64,000 nucleotides of DNA. Origin: Streptomyces sp. CNQ-509. Its GTDB lineage: Bacteria > Actinomycetota > Actinomycetes > Streptomycetales > Streptomycetaceae. The notes beneath the pieces are model-generated. The model worked only from the letters and a program-made list of their open reading frames with translations, was not told the origin of the DNA and did not search any database. Below are positions 43,413 through 50,778 of the stretch, piece after piece. The first letter of the stretch is position 1; the number at the start of each line of letters is the position of its first letter. The stretch lies in contig NZ_CP011492.1 in NCBI RefSeq assembly GCF_001011035.1, forward strand, positions 2,053,501-2,117,500, read 5' to 3'. Made by a program: the position numbers and the translations under genes.

Positions 43413-43507
43413 CCTGAGGTCACGAGGTTCCGTATGAGCGGAGCGAGGCGCCGCCTCTCCCGGTGGCGTCTCGCTCCCGTCCGCAGACGAGGGAGGAGGA
43501 GTGTTCC

Positions 43508-45292
43508 GTGATAGTCCTCGGGTACAACGGCTTCACCCGGGCGGCCGGGCTGTTCCGCCGCCACTACGGTGCCACGGGCGTGGACCGGCACCTGCTGATC
43601 GGTCACGACGCGGCGGCGGCGCTGGTCGTGGACGGCGAACTGATTGCCGCGGTCGAGGAGGAGCGGCTCAGCCGGACGAAGAAGACCGCCGACTTCCCGG
43701 CCCGGGCCATCGCATGGTGCCTCCGGAAAGCGGGGATCTCCCTTGAGCAGGTCGACGTCTTCGCCTTTCCGTGGAGCTTCTCCCGCCCCGTGATGGAGGG
43801 GATGATCGAGGAGGTGCTGCGGGCGAGGATGCCGCTGAGCGGGACCTTCGACCACCTGCACCGGCTCGGGGAGCTGTACACCGGCATGCTGAGCGCAGAG
43901 GCGATCCACGCGGATTTCGTGGCGCGCACCGGGTATGACGTCGACCCGAACAGGCTGGTCCCGGTGTCACACCACCTCGCCCACGCCATGTGCGGCTACC
44001 ACGTCTCCGGTGTCAGGCACGCCGCGTTCCTCGTGAGCGACGGGCGTGCCGAGCACGCGTCCGCGATCACGGGCGAGATCCACGACGGCGTGATCCGGCA
44101 ACGGGACCTGGGCACCGTCGCCATGCGGGACTCCCTGGCCCTGTTCTACGGGAAGGTCACCCGCTACCTGGGGTTCGTGCCCAACTGCGACGAGTACAAG
44201 GTGATGGGGCTCGCCGGGTACGGGAGGCCACCGGCTCGGAACGTGCTCCTCGACCGCCTCGTCGAGCTGCACGAGGGCGGGGGCTACTCGATCTCCGCAC
44301 CGGCGGACACACAGGCTTGCGGAGCCCTGTTCGACATGCTCTTCGACGGCAGCCCGCACGCGCGGGAGGGCTTCGACTACCGGGTGAAGGTGGCATCGAC
44401 GGTCCAGCACCTGGTGGAGACCGTCACGGCGCATCAGGTGCGCGCGCTGGCGGCGGCAACGGGCCTCGACACGCTCATCGTCGAAGGCGGGCTGGCGCTC
44501 AACTGTGTGGCCAACACCAAGATGCTCAACCAGTCGCCGTTCAGGGACATGCACGTCAGCTTCGGCGCGAGCGACCCCGGCGTGGCCATCGGCGCCGCGC
44601 TCTGCGTGGCGGGAGCGCGCAGAGGAGGCGAAGCGGTCGCCGAGCACTCCCCGTATCTGGGGCCTTCGTACGACGAGGACGACGTGCTGGCCGCGCTCAC
44701 CGCCCGTCGTGACGAGGTCTCCTGGCGCGTCGTCCCCGGTGGCGCGGTCGCGGACGAGGCAGCGAAGCTGCTGGTGGAGAAGAACGTCGTCGGGTGGTTC
44801 CAGGGCCCGGTCGAGTACGGGCCGCGTGCCCTCGGGAACCGCAGCATCCTGGCCAACCCGCAGCACGCGGATATCAAGGACATCATCAACCTGCGGGTGA
44901 AACGACGGGAGCCGTTCCGCCCCTTCGCCCCGGTCGTCCTGGAGGAGGACGCCCCGTCCGTGTTCGAGATGGGGAAGAAGACCCGGTCCCCGTACATGAC
45001 GTTCGTCTTCCCGGTACGGGAGGAGTGGCGCGAACGGATCCCCGGCGCCTGCCACGTCGACGGCACGGCGCGGATCCAGACGGTGAGTCCGCGGCAGAAC
45101 GCCGAACTGGCCGGCCTGCTGCGGTCGTTCACTGCACTCACCGGGGTCCCCTGCCTCCTCAACACCTCCTTCAACGTGGCTGGTGAACCGATCGTCGCCT
45201 CGCCGGAGGACGCGCTGTCCTGCTTCCTGCGTACGGAGATCGACTACCTGGTCCTCGGCGACGTCATCGTGGAGAAGTCCAGCAGGAGCTGA
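43508..45292 (+). CDS. O-carbamoyltransferase (NodU/TobZ family)
   Basis: 594-residue carbamoyltransferase. N-terminal Kae1-like ASKHA half: LLIGHDAAAALVVDGELIAA, the metal-binding HHLAHAMCGYH, and GYGRPPARN; C-terminal YrdC-related half: WFQGPVEYGPRALGNRSILA, MTFVFPVREEW and CLLNTSFNVAGEPIVASPED. These enzymes use carbamoyl phosphate and ATP to carbamoylate hydroxyls of natural products. GTG 43508 is preceded by GAGGAGGAG 6 bases upstream. Co-operonic with precursor 2, so it is predicted to decorate the mature peptide, for example on a Ser/Thr or P450-introduced hydroxyl. Last gene of the rightward operon; the next gene is convergent. Confidence 0.9.
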   Translation: MIVLGYNGFTRAAGLFRRHYGATGVDRHLLIGHDAAAALVVDGELIAAVEEERLSRTKKTADFPARAIAWCLRKAGISLEQVDVFAFPWSFSRPVMEGMIEEVLRARMPLSGTFDHLHRLGELYTGMLSAEAIHADFVARTGYDVDPNRLVPVSHHLAHAMCGYHVSGVRHAAFLVSDGRAEHASAITGEIHDGVIRQRDLGTVAMRDSLALFYGKVTRYLGFVPNCDEYKVMGLAGYGRPPARNVLLDRLVELHEGGGYSISAPADTQACGALFDMLFDGSPHAREGFDYRVKVASTVQHLVETVTAHQVRALAAATGLDTLIVEGGLALNCVANTKMLNQSPFRDMHVSFGASDPGVAIGAALCVAGARRGGEAVAEHSPYLGPSYDEDDVLAALTARRDEVSWRVVPGGAVADEAAKLLVEKNVVGWFQGPVEYGPRALGNRSILANPQHADIKDIINLRVKRREPFRPFAPVVLEEDAPSVFEMGKKTRSPYMTFVFPVREEWRERIPGACHVDGTARIQTVSPRQNAELAGLLRSFTALTGVPCLLNTSFNVAGEPIVASPEDALSCFLRTEIDYLVLGDVIVEKSSRS

Positions 45293-45319
45293 GGGCCGCC
45301 GCCCCGCGCGGCGATGCCG

Positions 45320-46144
45320 TCACGGCACCGCCGGGCCCGCGGCAGTGCCGTCCTGTGCGCTCTTGCGCAGCACGGCCGTGTATGAGAGCGGGGCGTGCCG
45401 TGGGGAGTCGTGCGGGTAGCGGAAGGCGGTGACCTCCGCCATCGTCCAATGGGCGGCCGAGGCGATGGCGGCGAGTTCCGACGGGGTGCAGAACAGGTAC
45501 GGGAACCAGTCCGTAGCGGTGGTCCGGTAGCGGATACGCATCCGCAGTTCGCCCGGGAGTCTGCCGAGCATCCGGTTGCGTTCCACGTACGCGGCGTTCT
45601 CCACGGTGCCGTCGACAGGGCGCCTGCCTTCGGCGAGTATGACCGCGTCGTCGGCCGTGATCGCGTGCAACTGGCGGAGAATCCCGGCCCCCATCGCCTC
45701 TGAGCCCAGCAGCCCCACGTTGTTGCCCAGCAAGAGCACGGTCGCGAACGGCGGTGTGCCGCGGAAGAGGGCGGCGACGGACGCGAGTTCGCCGAGCACG
45801 ATGCGTGCGACGCCTCGCCGCTCGCACAGTCCGAGCGCCAGAGGCGAGTTGTCGAGCGCTGTGACGTCATGGTTCTTTCGGGCCAGATGCACGGCGTGCC
45901 TGCCCGCTCCCGCGCCCGCGTCGAGCACGCGGCCGCGGGCCCGGCCCAGCAATGCGCAGACCTCCGGCGGCCAGTCGCCCTCCTCGTCCAGCCACTGCGC
46001 CGACCCGGACGGGATGATCAGCCCGTCGGAACGCTCCACGAACGCCGTCACCGGGCGCGCGTGCCGCACGGAGTCGGCCAGTTGCATGCCGAAGGCATCC
46101 CCGTGGACGGGTCCGTCCGCGGTCTCATCGGTCCTCGCATGCAT
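45320..46144 (-). CDS. SAM-dependent methyltransferase
   Basis: 274-residue class I methyltransferase. Motif I is RVLDAGAGAGRHAVHLARKN (about residues 70-89), motif II VTALDNSPLAL, and a later TVLLLGNNVGLLGS helix typical of small-molecule or peptide methylators. The start ATG at 46144 lies inside the end of the P450 gene (20-base overlap), so both are coupled. Likely methylates the RiPP product on N, O or S; which atom cannot be told. Confidence 0.82.
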   Translation of the reverse strand: MHARTDETADGPVHGDAFGMQLADSVRHARPVTAFVERSDGLIIPSGSAQWLDEEGDWPPEVCALLGRARGRVLDAGAGAGRHAVHLARKNHDVTALDNSPLALGLCERRGVARIVLGELASVAALFRGTPPFATVLLLGNNVGLLGSEAMGAGILRQLHAITADDAVILAEGRRPVDGTVENAAYVERNRMLGRLPGELRMRIRYRTTATDWFPYLFCTPSELAAIASAAHWTMAEVTAFRYPHDSPRHAPLSYTAVLRKSAQDGTAAGPAVP

Positions 46145-47402
46145 GGGGACCCTTTCCGTTGCGGTGCGGAGTGCGGGCCGGGGCGACGGAATACCGGATG
46201 GGGAGGTACTTGAGCCCGCCGGAGAAGGTGGTCCTGATGAGCTCCGGTTTCCCCGCGAGTTCCACGGACAGGAGCCTGGGAACGAGTTCGGCGAAGAAGG
46301 CGCGTATCTCCATGCGTGCCAGCGCGGCGCCCAGGCAGTGGTGGACGCCGTATCCGAAGGACAGGTGTCTGTTGGGCCGCCGCCGGACGTCGAACTCGTC
46401 CGGGCGCTCGAAGACCTCCGCGTCGCGGTTGGCCGAGGGGTACGACAGCAGCAGCGATTCACCTCTTCGTATGTGCACGCCCCGCAGTGCGTCGTCCTCA
46501 ACGGCCGTCCGCATGAACGCCTTGACGGGAGTTACCCAGCGGATGATCTCCTCCACCGCGGTGTCCAGCAGTCCCGGATCGTCACGGAGCAGGCGGAGCT
46601 GGCTGGGATTCCCGATGAGTGCGTGCAGGCCGCCCGCGATCGTGGCGCTGGTGGTGTCGTGGCCGGCGGCGATGATGATGACGTACTGGGCGAGGGTCTG
46701 GCGTGGGGTGAGCCGCCGACCGGCGACGCCGGCGTTGGCGATGACCGAGGCCAGGTCGTCCGCGGAGTGGCCACGGCGACGTGCCGCCAACTCCGAGAAG
46801 TACGTGTGGAAGTCGTCCATCGCCGCCTGCCTGGCCCGGCGGGGCAGCGAACGGCGGGCGGCAGGGGTGAAACGGAAAATCGTCTCGTACTCGCTCTCGG
46901 GAATTCCGAGCAGGGAAAGCAGGACGTGGAGGGCGTAGACGTCCGCGACCTGGCCGACGAACTCGCAGGAATTCCCTATCCGCGCCATGTGGTCGACGGT
47001 GCGCCGCGCAAGGGTGCGAACGGTGCGGTCGAGGCGCCTGAGCCTTGGGGGCCGGAACCAGTCGGCGGTGACCGACCGCATCGTGCTGTGCTCCGGGCCG
47101 TCGAGGTGCACGAGCGGGCGCAGCACCGCATCGTCCTGTTCCCGCCGGCGGTTTATCTCATCCATCGCGCGGCTGACGAGCATGGGCCGGGGTCCGTTGC
47201 GGAAGACGGCGCTGCGGCGCTCGACGTCCTGGATGTCGGCGTGCCGCGTCACCCCCCAGAACGGGTTGTATCCGGGCGCTTCGACCCAGTGCACCGGAGA
47301 TTCCCGACGCAGGAGCGAAAGCGCCGAATACAGCCTGACTTCCTCGGCATAGGCATGGGGGTCGGCGAGAGTGCGTCCCGCCTCTGCGATATCAGTCGGC
47401 AC
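46125..47402 (-). CDS. Cytochrome P450
   Basis: 425-residue bacterial P450. Helix I oxygen-activation motif AGHDTTSATIAGG, ExxR motif in VEEIIRWVTPVKAF, and the heme-Cys loop LSFGYGVHHCLGAALARME are all intact, so the enzyme should be active. It starts at a GTG with no Shine-Dalgarno; TAGGGT (47414-47409 on the minus strand) 6 bases upstream is a likely -10, implying a leaderless transcript. Divergent from the second kinase gene across a 93-bp spacer holding a SARP-type direct repeat. In this locus it probably hydroxylates or crosslinks the peptide. Confidence 0.9.
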   Translation of the reverse strand: MPTDIAEAGRTLADPHAYAEEVRLYSALSLLRRESPVHWVEAPGYNPFWGVTRHADIQDVERRSAVFRNGPRPMLVSRAMDEINRRREQDDAVLRPLVHLDGPEHSTMRSVTADWFRPPRLRRLDRTVRTLARRTVDHMARIGNSCEFVGQVADVYALHVLLSLLGIPESEYETIFRFTPAARRSLPRRARQAAMDDFHTYFSELAARRRGHSADDLASVIANAGVAGRRLTPRQTLAQYVIIIAAGHDTTSATIAGGLHALIGNPSQLRLLRDDPGLLDTAVEEIIRWVTPVKAFMRTAVEDDALRGVHIRRGESLLLSYPSANRDAEVFERPDEFDVRRRPNRHLSFGYGVHHCLGAALARMEIRAFFAELVPRLLSVELAGKPELIRTTFSGGLKYLPIRYSVAPARTPHRNGKGPHACEDR

Positions 47403-47466
47403 GTATACACCCTAGAGCAGACCGCCGCGGCGTTTGCGGTAGTTCTCCGCGGAACGTAGGCAGCGC

Positions 47467-47484
47467 GTATATCCCGTGTATGTC
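47467..47484 (+). promoter_or_regulatory. SARP-type direct repeat between P450 and kinase 2
   Basis: GTATATC (47467-47473), spacer CCGT, GTATGTC (47478-47484): heptamers at 11-bp pitch, the same half-site as at 37938. If the -10 is CAGAAT (47492-47497), transcription would start at about 47505, close to an in-frame ATG there, giving a leaderless kinase message. Confidence 0.6.
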
Positions 47485-47495
47485 ACGGCAGCAGA

Positions 47496-48572
47496 ATGCA
47501 CTGCATGATCCGGCCGTGGAATGCGCCCGTACTCGATCTCGGCATCGTCGACGCCTGTCTGGCGAAACTCGGCATGAGCGCGCTCGTGCCGGAATCGGTG
47601 GCGGCGCATCCGGGACGTCACGACAAGTGCTCCGGCATGACGTCCGAGGGCCGCGGTGTCTTCGTCAAGCGCGAGACCGTACCGGGCCTGGCGCGGGTAC
47701 GGGCTCTGGAAAACCTGCACCTTCCGGGTGTACACCGGCCGGCGCTCCTCGGTGTCGACGAAGAGGAACGCCTCGTGGTCCACGAACTGCTGGCACCCGC
47801 GGTCTCCGCGGACGAGCTGGTGAGGAAGGGCCGCTTCGGGCCCGCATCCGCCCGGGAGGTGGGCGAGGCCATCGGCGCACTCCACCGGGCCCAGCCGCCC
47901 GAGCCGAAGGAGGATGCGTCACTCGACCCCGAGACCTTGGTGCTCCCGCCGACAGAGCAGTTGGAGGCCATCCCGCTGTCCTGGTACACGGGTGCGAGCG
48001 GGGCCGAGATCCAGTTGTGGCGGCTGCTGCAGCGGGATGCCGGGCTCTGCGACGCCGTGCGGGCGTTGCGCCGCCGGGAGCGCGAGGTCCGCTGCGTCCC
48101 GGCCCACTGCGATGTCCGGTTGGATCAGTTCTTGTTCGTCGACGGCGCGGCATACCTCGTGGACTGGGAGGAGTTCCGCGTCGCAGACGCCGCACGTGAC
48201 ATCGGCGCGCTGCTGGGCGAGTGGCTGTTCGAGGCCATGGCGACCGCGTACCGGCCGGCCCGCGCCGGGGAGCGGCCCGCCGGCGGCCCAGCGCAGGTGG
48301 CCGCCGAACTGGGGAGCGTGCAGCCGGTGATGACGGCGTTCTGGCTCGGCTACTGCTCGGTCCGGGCACCGGACGATCCCGGCCTGCCGCAGCGGGCCGC
48401 GTCCTTCGCGGGATGGCACCTTCTCGACCGGCTGCTCACCCACGGTGCCGGCATGGTGCGGCTCGGGGCGTTCCACCACGCCGTGTTCGGGCTTGCCCGG
48501 ACCGCTCTCCTGGCCCCCGCGGACCTCGCCAGGCTCACAAGGACGGAGCGGTTCGATGACGCACGCGGATAA
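47496..48572 (+). CDS. APH-like phosphotransferase, copy 2 (RiPP Ser/Thr kinase)
   Basis: 358 residues, paralogue of the kinase at 35504: catalytic loop HCDVRLDQFLF (Asn replaced by Gln as there), metal motif AYLVDWEEFRVADAARD and ASFAGWHLLDRLLTHGAG. It overlaps the HopA1-like lyase gene by 17 bases, the kinase-lyase pairing seen in class V lanthipeptide and thioamitide clusters. It therefore most likely phosphorylates precursor Ser/Thr before elimination to Dha/Dhb. ATG 47496 or 47505 may be used. Confidence 0.85.
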   Translation: MHCMIRPWNAPVLDLGIVDACLAKLGMSALVPESVAAHPGRHDKCSGMTSEGRGVFVKRETVPGLARVRALENLHLPGVHRPALLGVDEEERLVVHELLAPAVSADELVRKGRFGPASAREVGEAIGALHRAQPPEPKEDASLDPETLVLPPTEQLEAIPLSWYTGASGAEIQLWRLLQRDAGLCDAVRALRRREREVRCVPAHCDVRLDQFLFVDGAAYLVDWEEFRVADAARDIGALLGEWLFEAMATAYRPARAGERPAGGPAQVAAELGSVQPVMTAFWLGYCSVRAPDDPGLPQRAASFAGWHLLDRLLTHGAGMVRLGAFHHAVFGLARTALLAPADLARLTRTERFDDARG

Positions 48573-49536
48573 TCCGCTGCCCGGAGGTATCAAGGACGCG
48601 CTGTGCCGGGTGACCGTCCGCCGTGGCGGACGCTCGGCCCTGGCCTGGGGGGAGGAACTCGTCGCCGAGGGACCGATCCACCTCCGGACGCTGCTGCAAC
48701 TCGCCGTCTATGAGCGGCTGCACGCGGGGCTCGCACTCGGACCGGAGACCTGGATGTCCGGCGCCCGGCGGGACGCGGTCGTCGAGTCCCGACTGCTGGC
48801 CGCCATGCCGCACCGGGACACGGTCGTACGCGCGCGGCCGGCGGAATGGCGGGCAGGAGAACTGCTCGCCGACATCGGGGGCGTGCGTGTCCGGGTGCCG
48901 GCCGAACGTGTGCGGGGAGAGGCGGACGAGGGCCGGGTGAGCGTCGCGCTGCCCGCCGCCAGGCCCGCCCTGTCCCCGGGCTACTTCCTGGCCGACGGCA
49001 GCCGGGGCGGCCCGCGCGGGACACCCTTGCTGCGGGTGTACGTGCACCTGGACGCCGCCGAAGCCGTGCCCGCCGTGTGGTCGGCGGTGCTTCGCTGTCT
49101 GGAGGACCGGGAGGTCCCGTACCGAGCCAAGGTCAGCTCGTCGTCGGCGTTCCTTCCCCGCCGCGACGGCCTGGTGGTCTATCTGGGCCCCGCGGACTGG
49201 AGCGCGGCGGTGGACGTGGCGTCGTCGTCCGCGGGCCTGCCGGGCCAGGGTGCGGATGTGTCCGCCTTCGCCGCACAGCTCGCACCCGGCGCTGCCGTCG
49301 CCTGGGAACCGCCTGCTGCGGAAGGGGCCGGTCGGCGGCTGAGCTTCGGGGAGCACCGTGCCATGGCCGTCGCCACCGGGCTGATGGAGCACGCACTCGG
49401 CGGAGGCGAGGCACCGAAGGCCGACGCGGTTGCGGCGGCCCTGCGCGGAGCCGGCATCGACCCCCGCGCTCCGTACCGGAACCTCGACTCGCCACCGCTG
49501 GATTTCCTTGCGGTGGACACCCCGCCCGCACACTGA
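48556..49536 (+). CDS. HopA1-like phosphoSer/Thr lyase (RiPP dehydration)
   Basis: 326-residue HopA1-family protein. Conserved pattern elements: RPALSPGYFLADGSRGG, LLRVYVHLDAAEAVPAV, VPYRAKVSSSSAFLPRRDGL, VVYLGPADWS and RRLSFGEHRAMAVATGLMEH, ending with DPRAPYRNLDSPPLDFL. Type III effector HopA1 relatives in actinomycete RiPP clusters eliminate phosphate from phospho-Ser/Thr, giving dehydroamino acids. It is the only lyase for two kinases in the cluster. Overlaps the kinase (17 bases). After it, 240 bp without gene lead to tRNA-Met. Confidence 0.85.
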   Translation: MTHADNPLPGGIKDALCRVTVRRGGRSALAWGEELVAEGPIHLRTLLQLAVYERLHAGLALGPETWMSGARRDAVVESRLLAAMPHRDTVVRARPAEWRAGELLADIGGVRVRVPAERVRGEADEGRVSVALPAARPALSPGYFLADGSRGGPRGTPLLRVYVHLDAAEAVPAVWSAVLRCLEDREVPYRAKVSSSSAFLPRRDGLVVYLGPADWSAAVDVASSSAGLPGQGADVSAFAAQLAPGAAVAWEPPAAEGAGRRLSFGEHRAMAVATGLMEHALGGGEAPKADAVAAALRGAGIDPRAPYRNLDSPPLDFLAVDTPPAH

Positions 49537-49776
49537 CCGCCTTGCGGCCCGCATACCGGGAGCGAAGCTCACGCTGCGGCAGCGGCAGGTCCAGGCGGTC
49601 CCGCGGCTCATCGCAACCGAGCTGAAAGTCGCGCCCCTGCGGATGGCACGGCCGAACCCGTGCTCACGCGGCTGTCGGGCCAGCAAACGATCTCTGCGGC
49701 CGTCCGGGACGCGGACGCCGACGGGGATTCAGCAAGTAACCCCTGGTCGAAACGATCCTTCGGGGGAGGATCTGGG
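49537..49776. other. 240-bp spacer at the right edge of the RiPP cluster
   Basis: No frame with a supported start or family. A stretch near 49650-49730 translates to protein-like fragments (such as LSGQQTISAAVRDADADGD) without start, perhaps a remnant. The RiPP island ends against tRNA genes here. Confidence 0.3.
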
Positions 49777-49850
49777 TGGGGCGGGTGGGACTCGAACCCA
49801 CGGCCGACGGATTATGAGTCCGTTGCTCTAACCGGCTGAGCTACCGCCCC
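49777..49850 (-). tRNA. tRNA-Met (anticodon CAT)
   Basis: Minus strand: acceptor GGGGCGG pairs with CCGCCCC, D-arm AGCTCAGCCGGTTAGAGCA, anticodon stem ACGGA/TCCGT with loop CTCATAA, T-arm GTGGGTTCGAGTCCCAC. Discriminator A, CCA not encoded. CAT could be elongator Met or Ile2; the acceptor and anticodon stem resemble the actinobacterial elongator Met. Confidence 0.88.
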
Positions 49851-50038
49851 GTCCGGCGCGTCACGTACAGATGTGCGCGCCGTCTGCCGCAGCATAGCCG
49901 CTCATACGATCTGTCGCCCGGAGACCCCGTCGCCAAGGCGGGGCCGGGCCGCTGCGCATGTCCGGAAGGACGCGGGTGGACCGCTTCCGGTTCCGGGGGG
50001 CGGCGGTGGGCCGACAGGGTCGTACGGGCAGAAAGGAG

Positions 50039-50062
50039 CGAAGGCCCCGTTCGGGGCCTTCG
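50039..50062 (-). terminator. Hairpin downstream of tRNA-Asn
   Basis: AAGGCCCC-GTTC-GGGGCCTT extended by CGA/TCG pairs, a perfect stem right after the tRNA-Asn 3 prime end on the minus strand. Confidence 0.65.
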
Positions 50063-50070
50063 CTTTCCTG

Positions 50071-50143
50071 CTCCCCCGACTGGACTCGAACCAGTAACCT
50101 GCCGGTTAACAGCCGGCTGCTCTGCCGATTGAGCTACGGAGGA
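50071..50143 (-). tRNA. tRNA-Asn (anticodon GTT)
   Basis: Minus strand: acceptor TCCTCCG/CGGGGGA, D-arm AGCTCAATCGGCAGAGCA, anticodon loop CTGTTAA in a GCCGG/CCGGC stem, T-arm ACTGGTTCGAGTCCAGT. Discriminator G, CCA not encoded. Confidence 0.9.
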
Positions 50144-50325
50144 CTGCTCCGCACGGAGGCCCTTCCGGCTCCCGGGGGGCGCTCCTGTGCTGCTCGCCAT
50201 ACATTAGCGCATGGCTGGGTCCGCTCCGAAATCGGTATTCACCCCTCCCCTCCTCCGGGTACCCGTACCGGTGACAGCAGGGTGGGAACAGCCCAGTGGA
50301 GGAAGTCCGAGGGAAGGTGGAGACC

Positions 50326-50646
50326 ATGCGGTACCGGGTGAGCTTCGTTGCGGGGATCGCCGTCGGGTACGTCCTGGGCAGTCGGGCCGGGCGCGAGCGC
50401 TACGAGCAGTTGCGGAAGGCGGCGCAGCAGTTCAGCGAGTCCCCCGCGGTGCGCAACGCCGCCGAGGCCGCCGCGCTGACCAGCCGGGACGCCGTGACCA
50501 AGGCGGCGAGCACGCTCTCCACGAAGTTCGCGGACGTGGTGCCGGAGAACGTCGCCTCGCGCGTGCACTTCCTCGGGAGCGGGCACGCGAACGGCACGCG
50601 CGGCCGGCGCGAGGAGTCCGACGACTGGGGTACGACGAACACCTGA
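50326..50646 (+). CDS. Small YtxH-like membrane-associated protein
   Basis: 106 residues: MRYRVSFVAGIAVGYVLGSR, one hydrophobic segment with a Gly-rich turn, then a helical amphipathic region rich in Ala (VRNAAEAAALTSRDAVTKAA) and a charged tail. This resembles YtxH-type envelope stress proteins, though family membership is not certain. ATG at 50326 chosen for its ribosome-binding site AAGGTGG over an upstream GTG at 50296. A strong hairpin at 50658 ends the gene. Confidence 0.75.
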   Translation: MRYRVSFVAGIAVGYVLGSRAGRERYEQLRKAAQQFSESPAVRNAAEAAALTSRDAVTKAASTLSTKFADVVPENVASRVHFLGSGHANGTRGRREESDDWGTTNT

Positions 50647-50657
50647 TCCCGGGCCCG

Positions 50658-50702
50658 CCCGCCGGGCGCGCGCCGGTTCGAGCCGGCGCCGCGCCCGGCG
50701 GG
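50658..50702 (+). terminator. Strong terminator after the YtxH-like gene
   Basis: Left arm 50658-50676 pairs with 50683-50702 through 19 base pairs with one bulged C; loop TTCGAG. It begins 12 bases after the stop. Confidence 0.7.
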
Positions 50703-50778
50703 CCGGATCCCGTCCGTCCCGCCGGTTGAATCCCCGCCGGTGCCCGAGCGGCTCCCCGGATAGGGCATCATCTGCGGC

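Noticed and set aside
34653..49536. Whole locus as a thiopeptide or class I lanthipeptide cluster
   Set aside because: No LanB-like dehydratase, no split LanB and no pyridine-forming enzyme or LanC were seen; dehydration is APH/HopA1-type instead.
49777..49850. tRNA-Ile (CAT, lysidine type)
   Set aside because: The acceptor and anticodon stems fit the actinobacterial elongator Met better; the call stays tentative without a tRNA covariance search.
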